Shown here in pieces: positions 1-12,800 of a stretch of DNA of 64,000 nucleotides. The notes under the pieces are model-generated. The model had not been told where the DNA came from. It was given only the letters and a program-made list of their open reading frames with translations, and ran no database searches. Positions within the stretch are counted from its first letter, which is position 1; each line of letters begins with the position of its first letter. Location of the stretch: the NCBI RefSeq assembly GCF_003254395.2, contig NC_037648.1, positions 785,868 through 849,867 of the forward strand. The letters are read 5' to 3'. The position numbers and the translations under genes are program-made. This DNA comes from Apis mellifera (lineage: Eukaryota > Arthropoda > Insecta > Hymenoptera > Apidae).

Positions 1-485
1 GTGACGAATAATTGGACCGACAACACAGAACGAAACGTGGAAATTTATCGTCATAATTATCGAAGATGCGAAAATTAATTAATTAATAAAAAAAAAAACC
101 GTTGGCGTTTCGTCGACTTTAAAAAGCGCAGTTGAGACTTAATTGTTCTCATTACGGCTTCTCGTATACCCGTCCACACAATTAAAACGCTTTCACGAAA
201 TTTTCTCCTTTTTTTACAACGTCCTCGAATTTACAACACGCACAAATTTTAAATCTCTATTGCAAGTTGAATCGACGAGTCACAAATTATTGGGAAAATT
301 AAAAACGTATCGTCATCGCGAGTTTCTTTCGAATCTGTTTTACCCACGAACGATAATCCCTAATTACGTTATCCCTAAATTCCAACGCCTCTTCAAAATA
401 TACAACGTCCTATTTCAACACCCTATACACGTCTAATTAATCGAACGTTTCAAACTCGACGATCAATTCCCTCACACGAGATATA

Positions 486-517
<32 letters not shown>

Positions 518-945
518 AGCACGACCGATCGTCCAACACAATTTATTCACCAACCTCGCTGCGATCCGATTCCCTAGCTGCAGGCGTATACACCGCTATA
601 TGGTATAGTATATACATGCGCTGGCAGGAATTGTTGAAAGGCTTCTTCCCTCTCTCTCTAGAGAGAGAGATAGATGGATCCTAATCCTATAAACATAATC
701 CGCAAATCCTAACCGTCTAAGCACCTCGTTGCACGGTGAATATCAAGAAGCAACCGCTCATCCGGCTCTTGCCTCGAGATTTCTCCTGTAATCAAGGGAT
801 CATGCTGCTACGTACGTTGTATCTCTCCTCACGTACAGAGAACGAACCATTCTTTTTTTTTTCTTCTTCTTTTCTCCCAAACTTTACGATTATTCACAAT
901 GCTTTTCTCGTTTCGATTTTTCCTCGTAATTGAACGATAGATATT
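1..945. other. AT-rich non-coding DNA with AG/CT microsatellites
   Basis: No supported gene. The stretch has an A run near 88, a GATA/GAGA-type microsatellite at about 480-518 and a CT/GA patch at about 645-672. Short open frames exist but have no start context, splice structure or recognisable domain. Confidence 0.6.
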
Positions 946-1560
946 TAGCAATGAAATATTTTGTATCTTACTTATCGATCGAGAAATTTTTCAATTCGGT
1001 TCGATTCAAAATTGTTCAAATTGATGTATTTAATATTTGATTGTTAAACTTTATGTATTTATGAGATTTTATTGCCGATTTAAGTTTTTTTCAGTGAAAT
1101 ATATCTTGTGTTCAATTTCGATTCGATTTATAAAGTAATCGAACAATATTTAGCAATGAAATGTTTTGTATCTTACTTATCGATCGAGGAATTTTTCAAT
1201 TCGGTTCGATTCAAAATTGTTCAAATTGATGTATTTGGTATTTCGTTGTTAAACTTTATGTATTTACAAGATTTTACTGCCGATTTGAGTTTTCTTCAGC
1301 AATGAAATATACCTTGCGTTCAATTTCGATTCGATTTATAAAGTAATCGAACAATATTTAGCAATGAAATATTTTGTATCTTATTTATCGATCGAGGAAT
1401 TTTTCAATTCGGTTCGATTCAAAATTGTTCAAATTGATGTATTTGATATTTCATTGTTAAACTTTATGTATTTACGAGATATTATTGCCGATTTGAGTTT
1501 TCTTGAGCAATAAAGTATACCTTGCGTTCAACTTCGATTCGATTCGATCGAAAATTCGAT
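946..1560. repeat. Tandem repeat, about 206 bp x 3
   Basis: Three successive copies begin near 946, 1151 and 1359, each opening with TAGCAATGAAAT and followed by TTACTTATCGATCGAG, a TTCGGTTCGATTC block and a TCGATTTATAAAGTAATCGA block. Spacings are 205 and 208 bp, and copies differ by scattered substitutions. The middle copy is open in one frame only because the repeat is. No coding function is inferred. Confidence 0.9.
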
Positions 1561-3489
1561 CGATCTTTTCGATTTATAAAATTCTACGCTCTTAAATTAT
1601 TTTCCTATTTTTTTTTTTCTTTTCCAAGGCGAAATCACGAAAGAAACGTAACACAAAACGTGTAACACAATCGCGAGAATCTTGATATCCAAATTAATTC
1701 ACCCGGCATCCTCATAATCATTCCTTTCGTTCACGGAATAATCCCGGAAATTTAACGAGTTATCCGACTTTAATCTCTTAAGAAGAATTCTCCAGAAACC
1801 TTTGGCCCGGAGAGAGTTCATCCCTCTCTACGATGGATCTTCAAATCTCACCCTCCCTCCTTGTTTATAATTTCCTTGTTGCGCTCCAGAAAAATTTTAC
1901 AATCGTCAACCTTTTAAACCAAAAGGTTTCATTAACCGTGATAATCGTTCTCAACCTACCCTCTTTGTATTAATTTTTCAAGAAAAATTGAGCAAACGCA
2001 ATTAAGCATTTAAAATGTGATAAATTTACAAGAATTTCTAAATCGTGTAATAATATTATTCCAATATTTTATTATATAATATTTCATTGATTTAACGATA
2101 AAAGGGAGGAAGAAATCGAATATTCGTTTTTAATATTCGTTTCTTAACGATTTAAAAATTTAAAAATTCTAGAAATTTTATATAAAAGAATATAAAAGAG
2201 GGAAATTGGAAAATCGAAGCTTGATAATAAACTTTGAAATTTGTCGCCAACTTTGAATAGTCGTGAAATTTAACCACCAACACTGTGAGATTCGAGCGTG
2301 AAATTTGGTATCGCATTTATGCCAAATTACACGAGATTCTTGTTATTTCGATGGCGAATAACGATCAAACGTAGTTGATATATCTTTCTTGATGAAAGAA
2401 AGCTTCTTCTTGCTCGTTTCTTTCGAGCTTGAAATTTTCAACACGCGCTTTCCTTTTTCTTTCTTCCTATCGAAAAATTAAATTAGAATTTAAAATCGAA
2501 CCGAGAAAATTTTATTAAAAAAAAAAAAGGAAGATGAAATAAGAAGAAATTGAATCGTTATATAATATTCGATATAATGCGAGAAAAAGGTTGAAATTCG
2601 GGAAATTTGATAAGTTTGAAACTTGGGAACGAAATTTAACGGTAGCTGAAATTTTTATCGAAATTTTTCCTCCCCACGAAAAATTCTTCTTCGAGAATGA
2701 AAGAAAATGTATAAATTCCAATTCCACAGAAATTCAAAATTCCACATTTTTCATAACGATTTTTTCCAAAAATATTCGAGAAATATATAATTGGAGAGGG
2801 AGAGATCAAGGTTTCTCGTAAAATTTATTCCCATATGCTAATTGGTTTATCGAAAATTCATGGGAAACGTCGGTCTCTGCGCCCATTTGGTCAGTTCCCG
2901 ACTTCGAGATAAGCCAGTTTCCTCGAAATTAGGAACATATGGGACGCAATCTCGTATTGTGTGAACGGTTGTGGTTGGCGAAGATGTGTATTATGCAAAA
3001 TTTGGGAAACGTATTTCGAATTTCCCGCTCGCTGCTCGCCTCGTGATTTTGTAAAAAAGACTGAGACTTTGTGAGAAAGGAAAACATTCGATTTTCGAAA
3101 TTGATTTATGAATCGAATAATTCGAGTTGTTATTTAAATTGAATATTTTTCGAAAGAATTTTAAAATCATATTGAAATTTTTTGTATAATTATCGAATTA
3201 ATGAATCGTATTTGTGATTGGAAAATCTATCTTTAATCTATGCGATTAATTGTCGATTAATATTGGAATTAATTAGAGGCTCTAATAGGCAATTAATATT
3301 CGAAACAATTAGAAAGCTGGTGGATTAATGAGCAATTAGGTTCGAGTAGCAGTCTCAAAGGGTATCCGATTATGAATCAATTGTTAATGACTATTTCATA
3401 CCTGTTAATTAATGCAAACGTGGTCTGCGTCAAACGATATCCAATCTTCTTAACTCGAAACTTATTGAATCGTGTGGAATTCCAAATAA
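1561..3489. other. AT-rich non-coding stretch with TAAT-rich patch
   Basis: No gene is supported. Around 3236-3350 there is a dense run of ATTAAT/CAATTA words, described separately as a possible homeodomain-binding cluster. Two overlapping opposite-strand open frames near 2515-2821 are low-complexity Phe/Lys/Asn-rich and look like AT-rich chance frames. Confidence 0.5.
3236..3350. promoter_or_regulatory. Dense TAAT-core cluster
   Basis: About nine ATTAAT, TAATTA or CAATTA words occur within about 115 bases, including two GATTAAT and three CAATTA copies, in a non-repetitive context between two tandem arrays. TAAT is the core of Antennapedia-type homeodomain sites. In DNA this AT-rich such a cluster can arise by chance, so the call is tentative. 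Confidence 0.25.
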
Positions 3490-5330
3490 TAAAAATAATG
3501 GCATAATAAAAAAAATTTTGTTAATAAGCAATTGGTTATAAATTGTACGAATACGTACATTTAATTTCCGTGTTCTGTAAATTTATTCACAATTACCTTT
3601 AATTAAAGATTCCGTCACGTGTTCAACTTTCCCTCTGAAACTTAACACGTAACAAAGTCGCGACATCTAGCCAATCATTCTAGCATAATTACTATGAACT
3701 TAATAACACGTAAGTTAGGTTGCGACATCTGTCTAATTGTAATTGAAAACTTTCCTAATAAATAATTGCTTATAAATAATACAAATGTATATTTAATTTT
3801 TGTATTATTAGCACAATTATCTTAAACTGAAATTTAACAACACAACAAAATCGTGACATCTATCCAATCAAAATTAATTTTTGTATTCTAATTACCATGA
3901 ACTAAAACTTAATAAAGTCACATTTATCTAATTCTAATCAAAAAATGTTTTAGTAAATAATTGTTTATAAATAATAGAAATATATATTTAATTTTTGTAT
4001 TATTAGCACAATTATCTCGAACTGAAATTTAACAACACAACAAAGTCGCGACATCTATCCAATCAAAATTAATTTTTGTATTCTAATTACCATGAATTGA
4101 AACTTTTAATTCTAATTGAAAAATTTCTTAATAAATAATTACTTATAAATAATACAAATATATATTTAATTTTTATATTCTAGAACATTCATCTCGAATT
4201 GAAACTTAATAACACAACAAAGTCGCGACATCTATCCAATCAAAATTAATTTTTGTATTCTAGCATAATTATCACGAACTAAACTTAATTTAACTTCTAC
4301 TTAACATCTACCAAATTCTAATTGAAAACTTTTTTAATAAATAATTGTTTATAAATAATACAAATATATATTTAATTTTTATATTCTAGCACAATTATCA
4401 CGAACTAAAACTTCACAAAGTCACGACATCTATCCAATCCTAATCAAAAAATCTTAATAAATAATATTTATATTCTAGCACAATTATTTCCAACTAAAAC
4501 TTAACAAAGTCCAATTTTAATCAAAAAATAATTATAAATTAATCTTAATAAATAATTGTTTATAAATAATACAAATGTATATTTAATTTTTATATTCTTA
4601 CCACAATTGCCACAAACTGAAATTTAATAATACGTAACAAAGTCGACATCCAATCCTAATCAAAAACTTTCTTAATAAGTAATTGGCTTTCAATTGTTCC
4701 ATCAATAATACAAATACATAATTAATTTCTATACTTTAATACGGTTATTCACAATCACTAGAACTTAACAATACATAACAAAGTCGCGACATCTAGCCAA
4801 TCAAAATTAATTTGTGTATTCTAATTACCATGAATTGAAATTTTTAATTCTAATCGAAAACTTTCTTAATAAATAATTGTTTATAAATAATACAAATATA
4901 TATTTAATTTTTATATTCTAGAACATTTACCTCAAATTGAAACTTAACAACACAACAAAGTCGCGACATCTACCCAATCAAAATTAATTTTTATATTCTA
5001 GAATAATTACCATAAATTGAAATTTCTATCCAACATCTAAAACCTAATTCTAATCAAAAAATTTCTTAATAAATAATTGCTTATAAATAAAAATATATAT
5101 TTAATTTTTAGAACATTTATCTCGAACTTAACAAAATCACGACATCTACCTAATTCTAATCGAAAACTTTTTCAATAAATAATTGCTTATAAGTAATACA
5201 AATACATATTTAATTCCTGTTATAATTCTCTAACACGTTAAATTCATTCACAATTACCTCTGACTAAAGATTCCTCTTACGTAACTTTTCCTCTGAAACT
5301 TAACAAAGTCGCGACATCTACCCGATCGAA
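3490..5330. repeat. Degenerate tandem repeat family, unit about 175-210 bp
   Basis: About nine to eleven diverged units share two blocks: AATAATTG(T/C)TTATAAATAAT with TACAAATATATATTTAATTTTT after it, and CAAAGTCGCGACATCTA with CCAATCAAAATTAA after it. The first block recurs near 3763, 3957, 4133, 4340, 4552, 4870, 5075 and 5177; the second near 3653, 3846, 4041, 4217, 4421, 4779, 4959, 5134 and 5306. Some units lack part of a block, which suggests an old satellite-like array decaying by deletion. Confidence 0.85.
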
Positions 5331-7849
5331 ACAACCAATATCGCATACGAACATGAAATTCTTCAATCATTCCTCCTTTACTCTCACGGAACACAAAATC
5401 AGCCTTCGAACACGAAATAAAACTTGTTCACTTGTCTCGCGGGAAACGAATCCGGAACAACGACCATTTACCCAATTAAAATTGGATACGCAACTCGGTC
5501 GCCGCTACGAACAAACTCGAACGCTTTTTGACCGACCGAGCGTTTCGTGTCGGGGCGTTCGGTGTGAGACGAGCCTAAGACACGAAACTCGTGGTAACCA
5601 ACGCGTTACGTGGCTCGGTCACGTGATCCCGGGCAGCGGTTGGGTCACGTTTCCATTCGTGTTTCCTATCAAAGCGGTATCTACGTTAATTTTCGTGGTG
5701 AATTGGAGGAGGGGGGAGGATAGGGGGCGATGGGATTTGAAACGATCCGAAATCTCTTGGGCGGCGGGCATGAAACTTTGGCAACACTTGGCCAATGTTG
5801 GAATAAATATATATTTGCGGGGGAGTGAAAAATATTTATCTCGAATTACAGGTTTCTTTTTTTCCTTTATATTGCCTCGAATAAATATTTGCGGAGGTGT
5901 GAAAAATATTTATTTCGAATTATAGGTTTCTTTTTTTTTTTATTATTATTTTAAATTGCTTTGAATAAATATTTGTGAAAATATTCAATAAAGGGGGGAG
6001 AGAGGAGGGGGAATAATTTTAAATTAATTTTTACGTTTCGTTCTCTCGTAGCTTGTTGAATTTTGGTTTGAATCGTTTTAAAATTTAATCCAGAAATTTC
6101 CTGAAGCTTTGCAAGTTTTTGAATTTTTTATAGCGGATTCGAAAGTGGAAAAGCACCGGAATGATTCATGGATTTCGAAAGATAAATTTGCGAAATTTTC
6201 CATCGAAAACAATTAAATCCTTTCATTTCTCTCGATTTCGTATCCAAGATTCGATCTTTCGCCAAAAAAACTCGATCAAAAAAAAAGACAAAAAGATAAA
6301 TAAATAAATTTCATCTCGTCTAGAAGAATTTCAATCTTCCACTTTCTACGCAAAAAAGGAAAATATCATCCACACTTGCCTATATACATCTCATTGCTCT
6401 CTCGATCTAAAAAAAAACATATTCCAACGAATCGAATTAAAATGTAAATTTCGCGTTCTCGAGGGGGAGGAGGTAGCGACGATTTATTAATTCCGCCATG
6501 AAAATAGGATAGGAAGATCTCTTTCAGGATTCAGGAAATTTTCGAACGTTATTTATCGGCACCGATTCGCTTCATCATCGATAAAAGCATCCTCCTCCTC
6601 CTTCTCCTCCTCCCCCTCCTCGAACGCACGAATCCCTCGCGTCGAGATACCGTATAGGATTTATTTGTATCCCGAATCGAAAAGAGTATGAGAATAGGTG
6701 TATCTCCAAGGATATATGGATTTTTGAGAAGAATAGCGCCTCGTTGATTCGCCCGGTGGATAAGGAAGAAATTATCGACCGGACGCGTAGAAATTTCGGG
6801 AACGTTCGAGGAAGAAAAAGGAAAAGATAAAAGATACTTCGTTGGAAATACGAATATGAAAAACTTTGTAAACAGATAAAAGACAGATAAAAGAATAAAT
6901 AATATTCTCCTCTCTAGCTTTATCAATTATAATAAACAGTCTCGCTCGAATCTCACCCGATAAGTCCTCTCCTCGTCGAAACGACTTTAGTCATTTTCGT
7001 CCGCAATAAATATCGATCGCCTCGCGACGTTCCAAGAACAGAGCACTCGATAGAGAGGTCGAAACATATTATGAAGGAAACGTAGCGTAGCCAGCAGAGC
7101 TTTATTAGCCGGTAACCCGTCATCGAGGAGGAGGAGAAGGAGAACTATTCGCCCTTGTCGCGGTTAATTAAATTTCGGCCGATTAATGGGCCGACGAGGA
7201 AGAATGGGGCTCGGTGTCACGGTTGATAGATTCGATTCGAGGCGGCTGGTTGGAAATTTGGGGAAGAGAATTTCCAACTTAGGGGAATATTGATATTATC
7301 GATGGAAGGAGATTTTTTTTCTTTTTGTCGAAACAAGAGTTTCGTTTGTTTTTATTACAGATTTTTTTAAAGAATCGTTTCGTTCCATTTGGTCGAATTT
7401 TAGCGAGAAGGAGTGAGACAGATATATATGTTATGCGATCTTTTTCCAACGGCGAGATCTTTTTGAAAATGCGGAGCAGAAGAGGATTAAACGTAATTCG
7501 TCTCATTTCTCAAATATTTTTTTAGGGGAATTTAGTTTTATTCCCCGAGTGTTGATTTAAACCAAGTGGAAAATTTGACGAAAGTGGACGATGCTCGATA
7601 AATTTCGACGCTTAGGCGGGGATGTATAGTGCGCTCTAATTAATTAATTCGCCAATTTTGCTTTCCTCGATTTTTCGAAACCCAGAGGAAACAAACGCAA
7701 AAACAAACGTAAATCGAGACTAAATGATTGAAAAAGAAAATCTTCTCGTTCGAGTGAAGAAGTCGAAAAAATAAAAAGAGATACGTAAAATTGTATTTCT
7801 TTTTGTAACGAAACTTCATCTCATGACTTATAACTGAAAATAACACGTA
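5331..7849. other. Unique DNA with GC-richer islands; no supported gene
   Basis: A GC-richer island at about 5380-5790 carries two GTCACGT words (5619 and 5645 region). A tandem duplication with a period of about 77 bp (GAATAAATAT...GAAAAATATTTAT) covers 5801-5940, with a decayed third piece at 5963. A second island at about 6950-7260 includes a GAGGAGGAGGAGAAGGAG tract. A 190-codon frame at 5353-5925 was considered and rejected because its last part is read from the repeat. Confidence 0.5.
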
Positions 7850-8465
7850 AAAAAAAAAGAAAAAAGAAAAAAGAAATTATTTAATTGACAATATTGGTGA
7901 TTTTTTAATTAGTGAAAATTACACGTAAAAAAAAAAAAAGAATTAATGACAATATTGGTGATTTTTTAATTAATGAAAATTACAACTAAAAAAAAATCAA
8001 AGGAATTAATAACAAAATATTGATGATTTTTTAATTAATGAAAATTACACGTAAAAAAAAAAATAAAAGGAATTAATGACAAAATATTGATGATTTTTTA
8101 ATTAATGAATATTACACGTAAAAAAAAATAAAAGAAATTAATGACAAAATATTGATGATTTTTTATTTACACATAAAAAAAAAATAAAAGAAATTAATGA
8201 CAATATTGACGATTTTTTAATTAGTGAAAATTACACGTAAAAAAAAAAATAAAAGAATTAATGACAATATTGGTGATTTTTTAATTAGTGAAAATTACAT
8301 ATAAAAAAAAAAAAAATTAAAAGGAATTAATGACAAAATATTGAAAATTACACGTAAAAAAAAAAAATAAAAGAATTAATGACAAAAGATTGGTAATTTT
8401 TTAATTAATGAAAATTACACGTAGAAAAAAAAGGAATTAATAACAATATTGATGATTTTTTAATA
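7850..8465. repeat. Short tandem array, unit about 60-70 bp, about nine copies
   Basis: The unit reads roughly GATTTTTTAATTAATGAAAA, then TTACACGTA, an A run of 8-14 bases and GGAATTAATGACAAAATATT. Copies recur about every 65 bp from 7900 to 8460. The A-run length changes from copy to copy, which fits slippage together with unequal exchange. No coding potential. Confidence 0.9.
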
Positions 8466-8763
8466 ATTAAAAATAAGAATTTCATTCGAGAATAAAGTAA
8501 CTTTGATTTAGAAGAAATGAATTTAATCGCGGAGAAAATAATTATTGTAATTTTTATTTCTTTCTTTCCTTTCCTTCTTTTTTTTTTTTATATATATATT
8601 TGGAATGAAATTTTCGTCACGTTGGGAATTTTTGCAGAACGGTGGGATAAGTCAGGTTTTTAACAGTCGCAGTAGGAAATCGATACGAGGTTTCAGACCC
8701 TCGAGGAAATTCGGCGTGTTACAGCGAACTTTCATCTACGTGGATGAAACGTGGGACAGAAAT

Positions 8764-8784
8764 CGTTACCCCCTAGGGGTAACG
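8764..8784. other. Perfect inverted repeat, 9-base arms
   Basis: Arms CGTTACCCC and GGGGTAACG flank a 3-base centre (CTA). The site lies in a GC-richer patch (8600-8820) between two tandem arrays. It could form a cruciform or hairpin or be bound by a dimeric protein; nothing else in the patch tells which. Confidence 0.8.
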
Positions 8785-8879
8785 AAAACGCAGGGGTGAA
8801 CGAAGAGGCGCGAACCGAGCTTTGTTTTTCGACGTCTTTCCCTAAAAATTTCTCCGCAAAAATCCTCCTCCCTCTTCTT

Positions 8880-9890
8880 TCCTCGACAAAATTTTAACTC
8901 TCCTATAAACAAAATCGACAAACAGATTTTCTTCATTTACTTTCCTCCCCCTCTTTGGAAACAAATTTTTTTCCAATTTTTCCAATCATAAGAAATCTAA
9001 CAAAAATATCTTTGGAAACTCTTTGGAAACAAATTTTTCCAATTTTCCCAATCATAAGAAATCTAACAAAAATATATACATCTCTTTCTGACAACTTCCT
9101 CTTCTTTCCTCAACAAAATTTTAACTCTCCTATAAATAAAATCGACAAACAGATTTTCTTCATTTACTTTCCTCCTTCTCCTTTAACGAAACTCTTTGGA
9201 AATAAATTTTTTTCCAATTTTTCCAATCATAAGAAATCTAACAAAAATATATACATCTCTTTCTGACAACTTCCTCTTCTTTCCTCAAAATTTTAACTCT
9301 CCTATAAATAAAATCGACAAACAGATTTTCTTCATTTACTTTCCTTCCCCTCCTACCTCCTTCCCCTTTAACGAAACTCTTTGGAAACAGATTTTTTTCT
9401 AATTTTCCCAATCATAAGAAATCTAACAAGAATACATCTCTTTCTGACAAGTACAATAAAAGCTAGGATCTAATAAATTCACAAGAAAAGAAACATTTGG
9501 AAATATATTTTTTTCTAATTTTCCCAATCATAAGAAATCTAACAAAAATATATACATCTCTTTCTTATAAGTGCAATAAAAGCTAGTATTTAATAAATCC
9601 ACAAGGAAAGAAACATTGCCACTCTTTGGAAATAGATTTTTTTCCAATTTTCCTAATCATAAAAAAAAAAATCTAACAAAAATATATACATCTCTTTCTG
9701 ATAATTGCAATAAAAGCTAGGATCTAATAAATCCACAAAGAAAGAAACATTGTCACTCTTTGGAAACAGATTTTTTTCCAATTTTCCCAATCATAAGAAA
9801 TCTAACAAAAATATATACATCTCTTTCTGATAAGTGCAATAAAAGCTAGAATCTAATAAATCCACAAGGAAAGAAACATTGCCACTCACG
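8880..9890. repeat. Composite tandem array, units about 190 bp then about 130 bp
   Basis: All units share CTTTGGAAACA, an ATTTTTTTCCAATTTTCC block, CAATCATAAGAAATCTAACA and ATATATACATCTCTTTC. In the first part (8880-9400) this core is linked to AAAATTTTAACTCTCCTATA and CAGATTTTCTTCATTTAC. In the second part (about 9440-9890) it is linked instead to GCAATAAAAGCTAG and AAATCCACAAGGAAAG, near 9461, 9580, 9714 and 9844. The same core thus amplified with two different partners. Confidence 0.88.
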
Positions 9891-12800
9891 AGTTTTTAAT
9901 AAAAACACATATAGTGAATGGAAAAAATTCTACACAACCTTTTGGAACCCTTCCAGGCATGATTGAGGAACCCTAGAAGGGATGTGATTAGATGAATTCG
10001 TGACTACCATGAAAAGGAAAGGGAGAGAAATTTTGAAACGAAGCTGAGATGGTCTATCTTTGATAATGGAGATTATGGTGTACAATTTATTCTTTAAAAG
10101 GCTTCTTTGAAACATTTTTTGGTAACTAAAAATTTCTATTTTTTAATTAATTAACAGGAATCAAAAGAATTGAAGAATGTTTAACCATTTTGATAAATTT
10201 TATGAACAATATTAAGGACATTGTATTAATACAATAATGAAATATAGAGATTGACCAGATCTCACCTGATGTGTCATCCAAGAAAAAATTAAAAATTTAT
10301 TTCAACTAAAGAAATTGTTATTGCTTTTCATAATTCAACATGAGAAGAGTGAATGAATCTGAAAATAAAATATAGATTAACCTGTTATTACACTTTGTAT
10401 CAATATTCTGCATTTTCATCCTTGTGAAAATGAAAAATAATTGATAGGTAGAAGAAAAAAGAGTAAGCATCTTTTGCAAAGTCTAACTATCTATTTATTA
10501 GCAATTTTATTATCCATGCACTTAATTATTAAATATCAAATTTTACTTAATCCATCATTTTACTTATTCCCTTCAAACTACTTGTGTGAATTATTATCTT
10601 AATTGAAAGTGATTTGTCCAATCAAATTAATTATTTTCCAGCTTCCTAAGTTATTACAACTTGACGTATTTATTGGAGAAATATAGAATATAGAATATAG
10701 AATATAGAAATATAGAATAGTTTTTTATATCAGAGATATAAGGAAACTCAATCGAGGAGGTGTGGACAGCTATCGAAAATCGAGGATTTGATAGAATGTG
10801 TCAAGAAAATGGAGGAAGGCCAAGATCAAGAGTATGAAGACCAGAATGACATTTAATATTTCTTATCCTACCTATCACAAATCTAAATACCTTTCTTTTT
10901 CAAATCTATGTAAAAATTTATCTACTGCTTTCCTGCCTATGTAAAAATCTAGATCCAATAAGAATATTTTTATTGGAAACAAAATAATTAGTAAAATTCA
11001 ATAAAAATTAATTGACTCGTGAAATCCAAATTTCTTCTTCGATTCATATCTGTAACAAACTCGATTAATAATTAAAAAAAAAAATGTTAAGCAACTCATA
11101 ATTTTTCATAATTTTGAAAATTAAAAATTTCACAATTATACTCGAATTGTAATATAAATTTAATAGATGTATATTTTGTAATAGACAAAAATTAATTCCC
11201 TAATAACGAATGTATATTTTTTAATGCTGAAGGCTGAAAAAATAAAGAAATGGTAGCCAGAAGGGTTACCAAAATGATATCCATTCAATATAAAATATCC
11301 AACGATTTCTTTCTTTTTGCAATATTAATATACTAAATTTAGAAAATAAGTCGCGAGGAGTGCTTCAATTTATTTGCGATACAATTATTAATCAAAAAAC
11401 AATAATTAGAAAAAAACAGGATAAAAAATTTCCGAATTTATCTATCTAATCTAAATATTTTAATTTATGCACTCGTACTTTAATATACGCAATTCTAATT
11501 GCGAAAAACTGCAGCCGTATCAGACTGCGCCTTCATGCGGCTCTTGTAACTGCATTACGTGATCCAGAAACATTTTCCACATTCATCGTGGAAGAATATT
11601 GGGCGCTCATTTATGCAACGCTATTTCGAGAAACGCGATCGTTTATTTGCGCAACGTTTAAAAAAATTAAAAGCAATATCAAATCATTAAAGGAACCGCG
11701 ATCGATATTTCTTCGCGATTCTAATTCAAAAATCGCGATTTGCCCATTAAAAATTGAAATTGATGGGCCCACATACGTCGGCCAAATACAAAAACACACA
11801 CACTACGTATTGCTAAAACGAGCACAGTGACGAGGTAGTAACAATGACTTCCCATTCTTTGGACCCAAATAAGATCCAAAAAATGAGGAGCCATTCGTTG
11901 CGGCCCTCTTCGCGACAGTTTGTCGAGGCCTCTTCCGTCTTCCTCCTTCGGGCGCGATGCCCGCTGAAACTTAAATCTAGGCTCGAGATTCCCTGCTCGC
12001 GGAAAGAATAAAAAAGAAAAGAGAAGAAAAAATCACTAGGAAGGTAAATACGGAATCTCGAGCGCGAGCGCGAAATTCGAAAAATCGACGAGCAAAGCCA
12101 GAAGAGAATGACGCGCTTCGCTCGTTCCAGCTTTGCCCACGATTCTTCCAATTTTATTCCCAGAAACAGATTGCCACGCGAGAACGCGCCTGCCCGAGCG
12201 GAGACTGTGACAACCTGCCCGGCCCTACCTATTTATCCACTAACATTCGCACCAGAAAGTATGCTACCTGTCCTACCTGACCCTATATCTAAAAATTGGC
12301 AAAACAGGCACACCAACACACTCGTTCCAACGATTCTCACGCATAACGCTCGGGCGCAATGAGCCTACACTAGGGAAAGCGTCCCGGGACGCCTCCGACA
12401 CCCGAGCTTGCCACGCAACTCGCACACTCTAACTTTACGTACCGTTTCTCCTGAAATCGATCGACGATGCCTAGTGACCATTGCGTAAATCGCAATAAAA
12501 AATGGTGAATATTTATAATTGAAAAAGTACGTGTATTTTCTGAAAAAATGATTTTACTAAATGGATAATATTTTGATATCATCGTTATAATTTGAGATAA
12601 TAATGATAATTTATTATTTACAATCAACGATATTTAATATTGTGCAGGTTCTTGTGATTCGATAATTGTGAATTAAACGATAGTCGTAACGACGCAATTC
12701 CACAGCCTAACCACACACATACGCACGCAATGTGGAAAATACGTCGCGCACGATACACTAACGCATCGTCGATCGCTGAGAAATTGTTAGAAACTTATAA

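Noticed and set aside
5353..5925. 190-codon + frame, the longest uninterrupted frame in the window
   Set aside because: The last ~45 codons are read from a tandem duplication (5801-5940), the middle is a GC-rich island open by composition, and no domain, signal peptide or splice structure is visible.
8955..9402. Two similar + frames with repeated FPIIRNLTKI words
   Set aside because: Read-through of the composite tandem array, not a repeat protein.
10740..10860. Balanced + reading frame resembling a transposase fragment
   Set aside because: Too short to place in any family, no catalytic motif and no terminal inverted repeats or target duplication nearby.
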